Numbered from the stretch's first letter, positions 41,723-50,791 are shown. The stretch: DNA of 64,000 nucleotides from DALYDK01 sp031973215 (GCA_031973215.1 DALYDK010000002.1:62001-126000); one strand, 5' to 3'. The notes: generated by a model not told the origin, from the letters alone. Translations and numbers: made by a program.

Positions 41723-44205
41723 AGTTAAGTGTTAATGATACTAACCAGTTTACCCAGGAAAGCATCTTGAAAGATGGTTTAGACTTCTTAACCAAAAAAA
41801 TTGGTACTCAATTAGGGGCCATAGAAGATATAGAAAACCTTGCGCCAAAATATAAAGATGCAATTATCGCTAAGGTGATTGACTGTAACAAACATCCGAA
41901 CGCTGACAAATTATCAGTGTGCAAGCTAGATGACGGTAATAAAATTAAAGACATACCAAGAGATGCCAACAACTTAATTACCGTAGTTTGTGGCGCAAAT
42001 AATGTAGGCAAAAACCAATTGGTTGTTTGGCTACCACCAAATTCAGTCGTACCTTCAACCTACAAGAAGGACGAGTTTACTCTAAGCTCACGAGACCTAA
42101 GAGGAATAACAAGTTATGGGATGATTGCCTCGCCAGAAGAACTTGATTTAAACTTCTCAAATGGAGGCATTCTAATCCTAGAAGAAGGAACTCCAGGTCA
42201 GTACTTTAGCGAAGTTTACAACTTAGACGATATAGCAATTGAGCTAGAGAATAAAATGTTCACTCACCGACCAGACTGTTTTGGGGTTATTGGAGTTGCT
42301 AGAGAAATTTCAGCAATAATGGGCCAAAAGTTTAGCAGTCCAGAATGGTACATTAATGATTCAAAAGTAGAACCAACCGAAGAGAGCCTTCCACTTTCAA
42401 TTAGTGTTACCACCAACAATGTCAACAGATTATCGGTAGTTGCAATGAAAAATATTTCAGTTAGTGATTCGCCGATCTTTATTAAATCTAGTCTAATTAA
42501 AGCCGGCATAAAGCCCATAAACTCAGTTGTAGATATCTCAAACTACCTTATGCTTATGACCGCTCAGCCAATACACATATACGATTACGACAAAGTTGCC
42601 AAATTATCTGGGTCTAGCGGAGTTGTATTGAATGCTAGAGATTCTGTTTCCTCAGAAATAATAAAACTACTAAACGGCAAAGAATTAAGCCTTAGTGATG
42701 GTGCTGTAGTTATTGCCACCGATGAAAAACCCATAGGGCTTGGTGGAATAATGGGTGGTTCTGAGACAGAAGTCGATGAAAATACTAATAATATTATTAT
42801 CGAGGTTGCTAATTTTGATATGTACAATATTCGCAGATCTTCAATGAAATATGGATTATTTACCGATGCAGTAACTAGAAATACAAAAAGACAGAGCCCT
42901 TTGCAAACACTAGTAGTCCTAAAACAAACAGTTCGCATGCTTCAAGAACTGTGTGGAGGAATAGTTGCTGGGCAAATTTTAGACTATCAATCAAAAGATG
43001 TCGTTAAAAATCATCCAATTTACATTAACAGCGATTTCATCAATGAAAGATTAGGCTCAAACCTAGATAATCAATCAATATCAGAACTCTTAAGACTTAC
43101 CGAATTCCAAATTGCACAAAAAGAAGATGAACTTATTATTACTCCCCCATTCTGGCGGACTGATATCAATCTTAAAGAAGATATTGTCGAAGAAATAGGC
43201 AGGCTGCACGGATTTAATAATCTTCCAGTTTCTCTACCAACCACTAAAACAACCATTTCCAAAATAGATGATCAAATCAGTACCAATCAACTAATTAGAA
43301 ATCAACTAGCAGCGTTTGGTGCTAACGAATTATTAACTTACAATTTTGTTAACGAGAAACTCTTACAATCTTCACATCAGCCAGTTAACGAAGCCATAAA
43401 AATTGCTAATGCCTTAAGCCCAAATCTTGAATATTATCGACTGTCCCTAACGCCGAACCTGCTTGAAAAAGTACATATCAACCAAAAAGCAGGTTATGAA
43501 GAATTTGCAATTTTCGAGATTGGCAAAAGCCATTCGATTAAAACCTTGGATCAAGAAAATTTGCCTAAAGAAAAAACCTCAGTTGCCCTAGTATATGCAG
43601 CTAACAAATCTATGTCAGAACATAAAAGCGGAGCCCCATTTTTTGTGGCTAAAAAATATCTTACCGTGCTGGCAGAAAAACTTGGCTTAGATTTAAGCTA
43701 CCGCGAGATGCTAGATTCGGATACAAACCCAGTATTCGGTCCATTTATTCATGACAGAAGCGCAGTAGTGTTACTAGGTGAAACAATAATTGGAGTAGTG
43801 GGTGAATACAAACCTTCTGTTATCCAAAATTTTAAGCTACCGCAGTTTTGCGCTGGTTTCGAAATAAATATAGAAGATCTTCATAATTATATGAATTCAA
43901 TTAGATATAAAGTTAGGTCTAAGTTTCCAATTGTCAAACAAGATATTACAATTAGTTACCCAGAAAATACTTCATATCAGACTGTTGAACAGTCATTAAA
44001 GAAATCTTTAGACACCCAGACAACTGAAGACCTCGCAATTGATTATATATGTTCTGACATATACCAGAGTAATAATAAAATTAACTACACTTTTTCACTT
44101 AAATACCAAAATAACGCAAGAACTCAGACAGTAAAAGAAATAAATGCAATAACTGAAAAAATTACTGAAAATATTGAAAAAATATCTGGCGGAAAACAAA
44201 TATAA
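41719..44205 (+). CDS. pheT: Phenylalanyl-tRNA synthetase beta subunit
   Basis: 828 residues, normal length. Domains in order: N-terminal tRNA-binding (EMAP-like) domain (about 45-165) with K-V-I-D-C-N-K-H-P-N-A-D-K-L; B3/B4 editing domain (about 220-400); B5 domain (about 415-500); class II-like core (about 510-700); ferredoxin-fold anticodon-binding domain (about 735-828) with R-S-K-F-P-I-V-K-Q-D-I. Beta subunit binds tRNA-Phe and edits mischarged tyrosine. Coupled to pheS by a 4-nt overlap. Confidence 0.95.
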   Translation: MKLSVNDTNQFTQESILKDGLDFLTKKIGTQLGAIEDIENLAPKYKDAIIAKVIDCNKHPNADKLSVCKLDDGNKIKDIPRDANNLITVVCGANNVGKNQLVVWLPPNSVVPSTYKKDEFTLSSRDLRGITSYGMIASPEELDLNFSNGGILILEEGTPGQYFSEVYNLDDIAIELENKMFTHRPDCFGVIGVAREISAIMGQKFSSPEWYINDSKVEPTEESLPLSISVTTNNVNRLSVVAMKNISVSDSPIFIKSSLIKAGIKPINSVVDISNYLMLMTAQPIHIYDYDKVAKLSGSSGVVLNARDSVSSEIIKLLNGKELSLSDGAVVIATDEKPIGLGGIMGGSETEVDENTNNIIIEVANFDMYNIRRSSMKYGLFTDAVTRNTKRQSPLQTLVVLKQTVRMLQELCGGIVAGQILDYQSKDVVKNHPIYINSDFINERLGSNLDNQSISELLRLTEFQIAQKEDELIITPPFWRTDINLKEDIVEEIGRLHGFNNLPVSLPTTKTTISKIDDQISTNQLIRNQLAAFGANELLTYNFVNEKLLQSSHQPVNEAIKIANALSPNLEYYRLSLTPNLLEKVHINQKAGYEEFAIFEIGKSHSIKTLDQENLPKEKTSVALVYAANKSMSEHKSGAPFFVAKKYLTVLAEKLGLDLSYREMLDSDTNPVFGPFIHDRSAVVLLGETIIGVVGEYKPSVIQNFKLPQFCAGFEINIEDLHNYMNSIRYKVRSKFPIVKQDITISYPENTSYQTVEQSLKKSLDTQTTEDLAIDYICSDIYQSNNKINYTFSLKYQNNARTQTVKEINAITEKITENIEKISGGKQI

Positions 44206-44264
44206 ATTCTGTTTTAAGTAGATAGTTAATGCTATAATTTATCTTAATAAACCAAGGAGGAAAA

Positions 44265-44672
44265 ATGAAGGGACCAGTTGATTTTATTATTGTCGGCTTC
44301 GATGGCAATAACTTTAATGGTAGTATCTTGAAGGAGCTTCAAGACTCTGTAGAAAAAGGTATTATAAATGTTATTTCGCTAGCTGTGGTAGCTAAGGACT
44401 CAGAGGGAAATTTATCAAGACTGAACGCATCCGATAATTTTGCCCAATTTGATTTTCTTTCTTCTGCACTCGCGAACGAACATTTAGTTAACGAAGATGA
44501 TATCGATGAAGTCGGGGAACTTCTCGATAATAATAGCGCTGCAGGCGTTTTAATTCTTGAACATTTATGGGCAAAAGGTCTTAAACAAGCCATAATAGAT
44601 GCAAATGGGTACCTTATAGCAGAAGGTAGACTAAGAAGTGAAGTTATAAATGAACTAGAAGGAGAGCAATAA
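44265..44672 (+). CDS. DUF1269/DUF6325-like protein
   Basis: 135 residues, soluble. Opens G-P-V-D-F-I-I-V-G-F-D-G-N-N-F-N-G and shows the ferredoxin-like alternation of DUF1269/DUF6325 proteins, with V-I-S-L-A-V-V-A-K-D near 37-46 and a C-terminal G-V-L-I-L-E-H-L-W-A-K-G-L near 93-105. These proteins are usually found next to SHOCT-domain and membrane genes, as here. Strong AAGGAGG Shine-Dalgarno and TATAAT promoter upstream. Its stop overlaps the next ATG (TAATG). Confidence 0.72.
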   Translation: MKGPVDFIIVGFDGNNFNGSILKELQDSVEKGIINVISLAVVAKDSEGNLSRLNASDNFAQFDFLSSALANEHLVNEDDIDEVGELLDNNSAAGVLILEHLWAKGLKQAIIDANGYLIAEGRLRSEVINELEGEQ

Positions 44673-44929
44673 TGCCAGGATTATTAAGAGGAATGGCTAG
44701 AACTGCTGTAATAGCAGGCACAGCAACAGCGGTTTCTAACAACGTAAGTCGAAGACAAGCAACTAGATGGGCGCAACAAGATCAGCAAGATTACCAGCAG
44801 CCTCAGCCTCAACCTGCCCCACAAGATGACATGACTGCTCAGCTAGAACAATTGGCTAACCTAAAAAGTCAGGGAATAATTACCCAAGAAGAATTCGACG
44901 CAAAGAAAAAACAGATTCTAGGTATTTAG
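44672..44929 (+). CDS. SHOCT-domain protein
   Basis: 85 residues: hydrophobic/basic N-terminus (R-G-M-A-R-T-A-V-I-A-G-T-A-T-A-V near 5-20), a Gln/Pro-rich linker (about 35-53), and a C-terminal SHOCT motif (about 55-85) with L-A-N-L-K-S-Q-G-I-I-T-Q-E-E-F-D-A-K-K. SHOCT motifs mediate oligomerisation or membrane-associated scaffolding. Coupled to the DUF1269-like gene upstream (TAATG) and directly followed by a small membrane protein gene, which suggests a membrane complex. Confidence 0.82.
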   Translation: MPGLLRGMARTAVIAGTATAVSNNVSRRQATRWAQQDQQDYQQPQPQPAPQDDMTAQLEQLANLKSQGIITQEEFDAKKKQILGI

Positions 44930-45112
44930 ATGCAGTTTTTTGGTTTATTCACTCTTATAGTATTACCCCTATTTTTGTGGGTCTGCATAAGAATGATAAG
45001 AAATAACGACAGCCTAAAAGGTAGTGGAATAGGAATTTTTCTGGAAATTCTATTTTCAGTTTTTATAGTTTTGACTGTTGTCGGAATATCAGTATTACTT
45101 TTTAATCTCTAA
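44930..45112 (+). CDS. Small two-helix membrane protein
   Basis: 60 residues, two hydrophobic helices (about 3-20 and 34-58) separated by a short polar loop R-N-N-D-S-L-K-G-S. Starts the base after the SHOCT gene's stop, so it is co-translated. Resembles PLDc_N-type short membrane helix proteins that accompany SHOCT genes, but is too short for a firm call. Confidence 0.55.
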   Translation: MQFFGLFTLIVLPLFLWVCIRMIRNNDSLKGSGIGIFLEILFSVFIVLTVVGISVLLFNL

Positions 45113-45128
45113 AGAAGGATTGGTTTAT

Positions 45129-45593
45129 ATGGAAAATAGTTTGCAAAAAGAAATAAAAGTGCCTGGCTATTTAAAATTTGGAAAAGTTGTCAGCATACTA
45201 TTATATATTTGGGTTATATTTGGCGTAATTGTACTAGGGCTGCGAGTCTTCTTATTGGCGTTCTCGGCCAATGCGGCCACTCCATTTGTTCAGTATATTT
45301 ACAAAACTAGCGCTGATTACTTAGCCCCGTTCAGAGGTATATTCCCCTCTAAACCGGTCGGAGAAACTGGGTATCTTGATGTAGCATCAATATTTGCTAT
45401 TATTATGTACCTATTATTTGCTTGGCTTGTATCAGCAGGAATTAATTATATACAAGCAAAGATAGATTTAATTAAGGAACAAGAGTCTGAGCGTAAAAAG
45501 AAAGTCGAAGAGCTAGAAGAGCTCGAGCTGCTTAAGCAAAATAGACAGAATAATCATAGTAAAAATATTAATGCCAACAATTCAACAAAATAG
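45129..45593 (+). CDS. Membrane protein upstream of carotenoid genes, function unknown
   Basis: 154 residues from ATG 45129 (AAGGAT Shine-Dalgarno; upstream in-frame ATG at 45078 lies inside the previous gene). Two hydrophobic helices (about 22-48 and 85-108) and a Lys/Glu-rich C-terminal coiled-coil (about 112-140) ending in Asn/His-rich residues. The Y-L-A-P-F-R-G-I-F-P turn near 69-78 recalls YggT-type membrane proteins. The crtE ATG lies 23 nt inside its 3' end, so the two are translated from the same mRNA. Confidence 0.6.
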   Translation: MENSLQKEIKVPGYLKFGKVVSILLYIWVIFGVIVLGLRVFLLAFSANAATPFVQYIYKTSADYLAPFRGIFPSKPVGETGYLDVASIFAIIMYLLFAWLVSAGINYIQAKIDLIKEQESERKKKVEELEELELLKQNRQNNHSKNINANNSTK

Positions 45594-46671
45594 TTTTCAA
45601 ACCACTCTAAAAAATCATCAAGCTTCTATAAATAAATTCTTAGAAGATTATTTCGAAAATATTTCTAAATCTTTTTCAGAAAAGTACGGTGATCATTCAA
45701 GCCAAAGCTTTTCTGAGCTAATATCTGTATCTTTGCGGGGCGGAAAAAGAATCAGGGGTTCGCTTGTTCTAGAATCCTATAAATTACACGGTGGCCAAGA
45801 CTTTGAAACGGCAGTAAGATTGGCGTCAGCCATCGAGATAATACACGCCTATTTGCTAATTGTAGATGACTTCTGCGACGAATCTGAAACACGCAGAGGG
45901 CTTCCCTCTGCCAATAAAGCAATTGCAAGTATACACAAATCAAATGGCTGGAAAGGAAACTCGGTACATTTCGGCGATTCCATTGCGGTAAATGTAGCAT
46001 TAATTGGCAAAGAACTTGCCACAAACCTGATCTTAAGTCTGCCAATAGAAGCATCCAAGAAAATAAATATTCTAGATAACCTAACGGCAAGCTTAATCAT
46101 AACCGGTCATGGCCAGATTAATGATATATATAATGAAGTGTTGCCAGAAGTTTCTGACGAAATGATCAACAACGTGCTTAGTTGGAAAACGGGCTACTAT
46201 TCCTTTTTTAATCCTATTGAAGTTGGAGCAATATTGGCCAGCCAAAACTATGTAGCAAACCCCTCCCTAGTTAAATATTCAATTGCGCTTGGCAATGCCT
46301 TTCAAATAAAAGACGATGTCATTGGGATTTTTGGTGATAATACGAAAACAGGAAAATCAAACCTAGACGATATAAAAGAGGGTAAAATGACTATCCTGTA
46401 CAAAAAAGGCATAGAATTATCTACTGAAAAAGATAGTTTATATCTTAAAAAAATGCTTGGTAACCAAAAAATTACTAACAAAGAGCTAACTAATATAAGG
46501 GCGATACTTATTGAGTGTGGTGCATATTCGGCAGTTAACAAAATAATTAATAATAATATTAAATTAGCCACACAAAGCTTGGATGCAATAAAGAAAAATA
46601 AAAATATTAATAATGAATCACTTAATTTCTTCTATGATCTAAGCGTTTTAATTGCAAATAGGGAAAGCTAA
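45571..46671 (+). CDS. crtE: Polyprenyl (geranylgeranyl) diphosphate synthase
   Basis: 366 residues. Trans-prenyltransferase with the first Asp-rich motif D99-D-F-C-D103, G-G-K-R near 57-60, and second Asp-rich motif D-D-V-I-G near 248-252. It condenses IPP with allylic diphosphates; next to crtI and crtB the product is probably geranylgeranyl diphosphate for phytoene. It could also supply C20 or longer chains for other lipids. Length is slightly above the usual 300-330. No IPP-making genes are in the window, so the precursor may come from elsewhere in the genome or from a host. Confidence 0.87.
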   Translation: MPTIQQNSFQTTLKNHQASINKFLEDYFENISKSFSEKYGDHSSQSFSELISVSLRGGKRIRGSLVLESYKLHGGQDFETAVRLASAIEIIHAYLLIVDDFCDESETRRGLPSANKAIASIHKSNGWKGNSVHFGDSIAVNVALIGKELATNLILSLPIEASKKINILDNLTASLIITGHGQINDIYNEVLPEVSDEMINNVLSWKTGYYSFFNPIEVGAILASQNYVANPSLVKYSIALGNAFQIKDDVIGIFGDNTKTGKSNLDDIKEGKMTILYKKGIELSTEKDSLYLKKMLGNQKITNKELTNIRAILIECGAYSAVNKIINNNIKLATQSLDAIKKNKNINNESLNFFYDLSVLIANRES

Positions 46672-46674
46672 ATC

Positions 46675-48135
46675 ATGAAGATAGTTGTTATTGGGGCTGG
46701 TTTTGGTGGCTTAGCTACGGCAGCCCTATTGGCAAAAGAAGGCCACAAAGTTACCCTACTTGAAAAAAATAATTATCTTGGTGGTCGGGCAAAAGTTACA
46801 AAAACCAAAGGATATACCTTTGATATGGGACCTTCATGGTATATGATGCCTGATTTGTTTGAAAGATATTTCAAGCTATTTAATAAAAAACCTTCAGACT
46901 ATTACAAGATCAAGAGACTAGAGCCATCATACGAAGTTTTTGCTAAAGACAAAAGTCTAATTATGGGCGATTACAAGCAAAGCAAAAAAAGCTTCGCTAA
47001 CCTAAACAAAAATGACGCTAGTAAATTAAGACCATACTTATTGAACGGCAAAAATAAGTATGAGTTTGCCAAAAAATACTATCTTTTCAATAACTATAGC
47101 AATATTTCAAAACTTCCCTTTCAATCTCTCCCCGCATTGGTAGCTCAGAACCCTCTTGTTAGTTATGACTCGTTTGTTAATAAATACTTTGAAGATTCCT
47201 TAATTAGACATGCTATGAAATTTATGACTGTTTTTCTGGGAGGTTCTCCTAAATCTATTTCGTCTTTATATAGCCTCCTTGGATACGCAGACGTGGACTT
47301 AGGCATTTGGTATCCAGTCGGAGGATTTGGAAGTGTTGTTAAAGGTTTTGAAAAACTAAATAATGAGTACGGTGTAGAAATAAAAAAACAACATCCTGTA
47401 GAAAAAATGATAATCAAAGATGGCAACGTTAAAGGAGTGAAAGCAAATAATAAAATATTTGACGCAGATATTGTTATATCTAATGCAGATTATTACTTTA
47501 CAGAAAAGTATCTAATTCACAATCAACAGTATAAATCCTATAGTTCTAAATATTGGAAAAAGCTGTCTATGTCACCCTCTGCTATATTAATTTTCTTAGG
47601 TGTAAATAAACAAATACCAGGCCTAAAACATCATAGTTTATTTTTTGATTCTAACTGGGAGGAGCACTTTAAGAGTATTGAAGAAAAGACTATATTAACT
47701 GATCCTTTATTTTATGTAAGTACACCCAGCAAAAGCGACAATACTGTAAGCCCAAAGAACAAAGAAAATATATTTATTTTAATACCTACCCCAAGCGGGA
47801 TTAAGCCAACTACAGATCAGATAAATAGGATTTATAATAATGTAATTTCCCGAATGGAAAATAAGCTAAATACAAAAATTAATGACTATATAGAAGTGAA
47901 AATTATTAAGGACATGTCCTATTTTGAAGAAGAATTTAATAGTTACCAAGGAAGTAGCTTCGGCGCTAGCCATACAACTGCTCAGTCTGCAATTTTAAGG
48001 CCAAGGCTGAAAAGCAAAAAAGTTAAAGGTCTGTACTATGTGGGACAATATACCAATCCCGGTACAGGAGTTCCTTTGGTAATATCTTCTGCTGAACTAA
48101 TTAGAGACTATATCAATGAAGATTACCGAAAATAA
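46675..48135 (+). CDS. crtI: Phytoene desaturase (CrtI type)
   Basis: 486 residues. FAD-binding G-A-G-F-G-G-L-A-T-A near 6-15, the CrtI N-terminal L-E-K-N-N-Y-L-G-G-R-A near 29-39, F-D-M-G-P-S-W near 52-58 and the C-terminal bacterial desaturase signature with G-L-Y-Y-V-G-Q-Y-T-N-P-G-T-G-V-P near 450-465. Converts phytoene to neurosporene or lycopene by stepwise desaturation at the membrane. It sits between crtE (3-nt gap) and crtB (20-nt overlap). The number of steps cannot be read from sequence. Confidence 0.93.
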   Translation: MKIVVIGAGFGGLATAALLAKEGHKVTLLEKNNYLGGRAKVTKTKGYTFDMGPSWYMMPDLFERYFKLFNKKPSDYYKIKRLEPSYEVFAKDKSLIMGDYKQSKKSFANLNKNDASKLRPYLLNGKNKYEFAKKYYLFNNYSNISKLPFQSLPALVAQNPLVSYDSFVNKYFEDSLIRHAMKFMTVFLGGSPKSISSLYSLLGYADVDLGIWYPVGGFGSVVKGFEKLNNEYGVEIKKQHPVEKMIIKDGNVKGVKANNKIFDADIVISNADYYFTEKYLIHNQQYKSYSSKYWKKLSMSPSAILIFLGVNKQIPGLKHHSLFFDSNWEEHFKSIEEKTILTDPLFYVSTPSKSDNTVSPKNKENIFILIPTPSGIKPTTDQINRIYNNVISRMENKLNTKINDYIEVKIIKDMSYFEEEFNSYQGSSFGASHTTAQSAILRPRLKSKKVKGLYYVGQYTNPGTGVPLVISSAELIRDYINEDYRK

Positions 48136-48958
48136 TTTCGAAAAAGATATTTTTAAAAATGCTTCAAAAACATACTTTAATAGCAGTCTTTTCTTCCCTA
48201 AAGAAAAAAGAATATCCGTTTTCGAACTTTATAGCTTTGTTAGATTGGCAGATGACTTAGTAGATTCCGTACCGCAAAATATTAAAGACTTCAATTTATT
48301 AAAGCAATTGTATCAAAAAAAATTAGCCGATTCTGAAAATGATAATATTAATCGCGTACTCAGAAACATCTATAAATTACAAAAACAATACGGAATAAAA
48401 GATGCCGATGTTGATTCGTTTTTAAAATCTATGGCTATGGATCTAACTAATAAAAATTACATTTCTATGAAAGATACTCTTGAATATATTTACGGTTCTG
48501 CAGAAGTTATTGGCCTTATGATGGCAAAAATACTAGAACTTGAAGCAGAGTCGTATAAATATGCCTGTTACCAAGGAAGAGCAATGCAATATATAAATTT
48601 TATTAGAGATATCAAAGAAGATATTAAGCTAGGAAGATGCTACTTCCCCGAAATAATTAGAAAAAAATTTGAAATTAACTCCTGGAACGATGATATAAAA
48701 AATAATAAGCAATTCGACCAATTTGTCCAAGCTCAAATAGAACAATATTTTGAGTGGCAATCAGAAGCTCAAAAGGGCTGGAAGTATATTCCCTATAGGT
48801 CAAGGATTGCTGTCATGACCGCGTCTGATGGATATCATTGGACTGCTCGTAAAATACATAAAAATCCAAAGATAATATTTGACCATAAGGTAAAACCCTC
48901 CAAGCTACAAATAGTATTATTTGGTATTAAAAATTCTATAAAAGGATTATTTTACTAG
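48116..48958 (+). CDS. crtB: Phytoene synthase
   Basis: 280 residues. Joins two GGPP molecules head to head to form phytoene. Asp-rich motif D46-D-L-V-D50 and second motif D-I-K-E-D near 160-164 followed by G-R-C-Y-F-P, the typical squalene/phytoene synthase signature. Length is normal. It overlaps crtI by 20 nt and ends the carotenoid cluster; no lycopene cyclase, ketolase or carotenoid dioxygenase follows, as the next gene is convergent. Dehydrosqualene synthase (CrtM) is an alternative but less likely given crtE. Confidence 0.9.
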   Translation: MKITENNFEKDIFKNASKTYFNSSLFFPKEKRISVFELYSFVRLADDLVDSVPQNIKDFNLLKQLYQKKLADSENDNINRVLRNIYKLQKQYGIKDADVDSFLKSMAMDLTNKNYISMKDTLEYIYGSAEVIGLMMAKILELEAESYKYACYQGRAMQYINFIRDIKEDIKLGRCYFPEIIRKKFEINSWNDDIKNNKQFDQFVQAQIEQYFEWQSEAQKGWKYIPYRSRIAVMTASDGYHWTARKIHKNPKIIFDHKVKPSKLQIVLFGIKNSIKGLFY

Positions 48959-49245
48959 AAAAAAGGTACCCTAAATATTAATTTTGCCTTAATTGCACTA
49001 ATATCTAGCCTACCCCATACCCTGCTATCAAGCCCAAAATAATCATCGGATATAAGCCTGACAGATTTATTATTTAGGTCTTCTATTTTTTTAACAAAAT
49101 CTTTGCCGTTCAAGTTTATTAGTACTATGTCATTAACTTTGTATTTATTTTGATGCAAAAACAAGCACATACTGCCATCTTTTATAGATGGGTGCATACT
49201 TTGCCCAACTACTCGCCTAACTTTTAGTTTTTTGGAAAATAACAT
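48955..49245 (-). CDS. sodX: Nickel-SOD maturation protease (S24/S26-type)
   Basis: 96 residues. Signal-peptidase-like fold with catalytic Ser in G-Q-S16-M-H-P and general-base Lys in F-V-K52-K-I; no membrane helix. Proteases of this type (SodX) cut the short leader from Ni-SOD to free the metal-binding His. The overlap of its start with the end of sodN (29 nt) makes this role very likely. A LexA-like regulator is ruled out by the lack of a DNA-binding domain. Confidence 0.87.
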   Translation of the reverse strand: MLFSKKLKVRRVVGQSMHPSIKDGSMCLFLHQNKYKVNDIVLINLNGKDFVKKIEDLNNKSVRLISDDYFGLDSRVWGRLDISAIKAKLIFRVPFF

Positions 49246-49606
49246 CTATATCATTAACCATCTGAATCAGTTTGTTGCAATCTTCTTCAGAAACATACTG
49301 CTTCACTCTGCTTGCCTGTTTCATAGTTAGCCAAATATCGTTATGTAAATTTGGGAATTTCTCTATATGCTCTGGCTTAAAGTAGTCTGACCATAAAATA
49401 GCTAGTTCATCTTTGACTTTTTTTGCATGAATTTCTTTAGTTTCTATCATTCTAATAAAATTAGCTAGATTATTTTTGTCAGTTAAATCACCTAGGTCGT
49501 TAATTTTTTCTACCATTTTTTTTGCAGTAGCAGCACTGTGCTTCATAGTATCGGTTTCATATATTCCGCAGGGTATATCGCAATGAGCATAAGCTTTCTT
49601 AAACAT
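49217..49606 (-). CDS. sodN: Nickel superoxide dismutase
   Basis: 129 residues. After a 7-residue leader the mature N-terminus would be H8-C9-D10-I-P12-C13-G-I-Y16, the Ni hook (H1, C2, C6 ligands; Y9) found only in Ni-SOD. The rest is the four-helix bundle of the family, with length as expected (117-122 after cleavage). It removes superoxide without iron or manganese. Cleavage must occur before H8 and is expected to be done by the adjacent SodX. Ni-SOD is best known from actinomycetes, cyanobacteria and marine bacteria, so this gene suggests an oxygen-exposed niche. CGGAG Shine-Dalgarno. Confidence 0.95.
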   Translation of the reverse strand: MFKKAYAHCDIPCGIYETDTMKHSAATAKKMVEKINDLGDLTDKNNLANFIRMIETKEIHAKKVKDELAILWSDYFKPEHIEKFPNLHNDIWLTMKQASRVKQYVSEEDCNKLIQMVNDIDVIFQKTKS

Positions 49607-49678
49607 TCTATTTCTCCGTTAATAAATTACTTATATATTATTAATATTTTAACAGTATTTTTGTCTAGGTTTAGGTAT

Positions 49679-50347
49679 TTATTTCTTTGGTTCTATTGGC
49701 TTATATTTTTTCGACTGTTCTTCACGCCACAAGGCAATTTCTTGGTGATTACCACTAAGAAGCACACTGGGCACCTCTAAGCCGTTAAAGTTCTCGGGCC
49801 TGGTGTACTGAGGATACTCTCTATTATCTCCTTCGCTAAAACTTTCTATTTCGGCGCTAAGTTCACCCCCTAACACTCCCGGTAATAATCGAACTACGCT
49901 ATCAGCTACAACCATAGCGGGTATCTCACCACCGGTTAAAACAAAGTGTCCTACACTTATCTGTTCATCGACAAACTCGGTTACCCTTTCATCAAAACCC
50001 TCATATCTCCCACAAACAATAATTAAGTCTTTCGATTCTTTTGCTAGCCTTTTGGCGTGACTTTGGTTGTAGTCATAGCCCCTAGGAGTCATAAGTAGTA
50101 CTTTTGAATTAGGGTTAGCCTTTTTACTGGCAATAATTGCTTTATAAAGGGGTTCAACCTTAAGTAGCATTCCATCTCCACCACCATAAGGTGTGTCATC
50201 TACCGTTTTTCTTTGGCCTTCACCATAATCTCTTAAATTAACCAAATTAATCTTAGTAGCGCCAATTTTTTGGGCTTTATAGATCATACTGCTACTAACA
50301 AAACCAGATAATATATCAGGAAATAAACTTATAATTGTAATTGTCAT
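49679..50347 (-). CDS. trmD: tRNA (guanine-N1)-methyltransferase
   Basis: 222 residues, slightly short of the usual 240. SPOUT-class enzyme that methylates G37 of tRNAs, preventing frameshifts. Seen: I-I-S-L-F-P-D-I near 4-11, D-D-T-P-Y-G-G-G-D-G-M-L near 50-61, G-R-Y-E-G-F-D-E-R-V near 112-121 and the trefoil-knot L-T-G-G-E-I-P-A-M near 136-144. It follows khpA in the same direction with a 50-nt gap; in many bacteria rimM lies between rpsP and trmD but it is absent here. Confidence 0.95.
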   Translation of the reverse strand: MTITIISLFPDILSGFVSSSMIYKAQKIGATKINLVNLRDYGEGQRKTVDDTPYGGGDGMLLKVEPLYKAIIASKKANPNSKVLLMTPRGYDYNQSHAKRLAKESKDLIIVCGRYEGFDERVTEFVDEQISVGHFVLTGGEIPAMVVADSVVRLLPGVLGGELSAEIESFSEGDNREYPQYTRPENFNGLEVPSVLLSGNHQEIALWREEQSKKYKPIEPKK

Positions 50348-50396
50348 AATTTCCTATATTCTCGTTAGTTAGCAGTTTGATATGTACAGAAAAAGT

Positions 50397-50768
50397 CTAC
50401 AAATCAAGGTCGTCTAGTTCTTCTAGTTCTTTTCTTGTCTTACTAACAACGCTACTATGGCTAGCGTGATTATCTTCTTGTGATGATGTTTCAGATGTAT
50501 CAGATGATGACTCAACAGATCCAACACCGTTGTCAACTATTTTCAGGTTATAACGAGCTTCATTTTTTGTACCAAGTGCTCTAAGCAAATTTCTCATACT
50601 CTGAGCGGTTGCTCCCCTTTTGCCAATTACTCGGCCTAGATCTTCTGGATCTACTGTTAACTCTAAAAGAACACCTTTTTCATCAATTGATCTATTAACT
50701 ACAACTTCATCTGGTTTGCTTACTAAAGACTTTACTATAAATTCAATAAATTGTTGATCAATGGTCAT
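50397..50768 (-). CDS. khpA: KH-domain RNA-binding protein (KhpA)
   Basis: 123 residues: an N-terminal KH domain (1-80) with V-I-G-K-R-G-A-T-A-Q-S-M-R near 46-58 (GxxG loop G-K-R-G) and a Ser/Glu-rich acidic C-terminal tail of about 45 residues not seen in most KhpA. KhpA binds mRNA and often works with KhpB/Jag in cell elongation. The tail is the odd feature. Lies between rpsP (23 nt) and trmD (50 nt), a widespread gene order. Confidence 0.9.
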   Translation of the reverse strand: MTIDQQFIEFIVKSLVSKPDEVVVNRSIDEKGVLLELTVDPEDLGRVIGKRGATAQSMRNLLRALGTKNEARYNLKIVDNGVGSVESSSDTSETSSQEDNHASHSSVVSKTRKELEELDDLDL

Positions 50769-50791
50769 AATGCTAAACTCCTTAAATTAAT

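Noticed and set aside
48955..49245. LexA/S24 repressor
   Set aside because: There is no DNA-binding domain and it overlaps sodN, so a Ni-SOD leader protease fits better.
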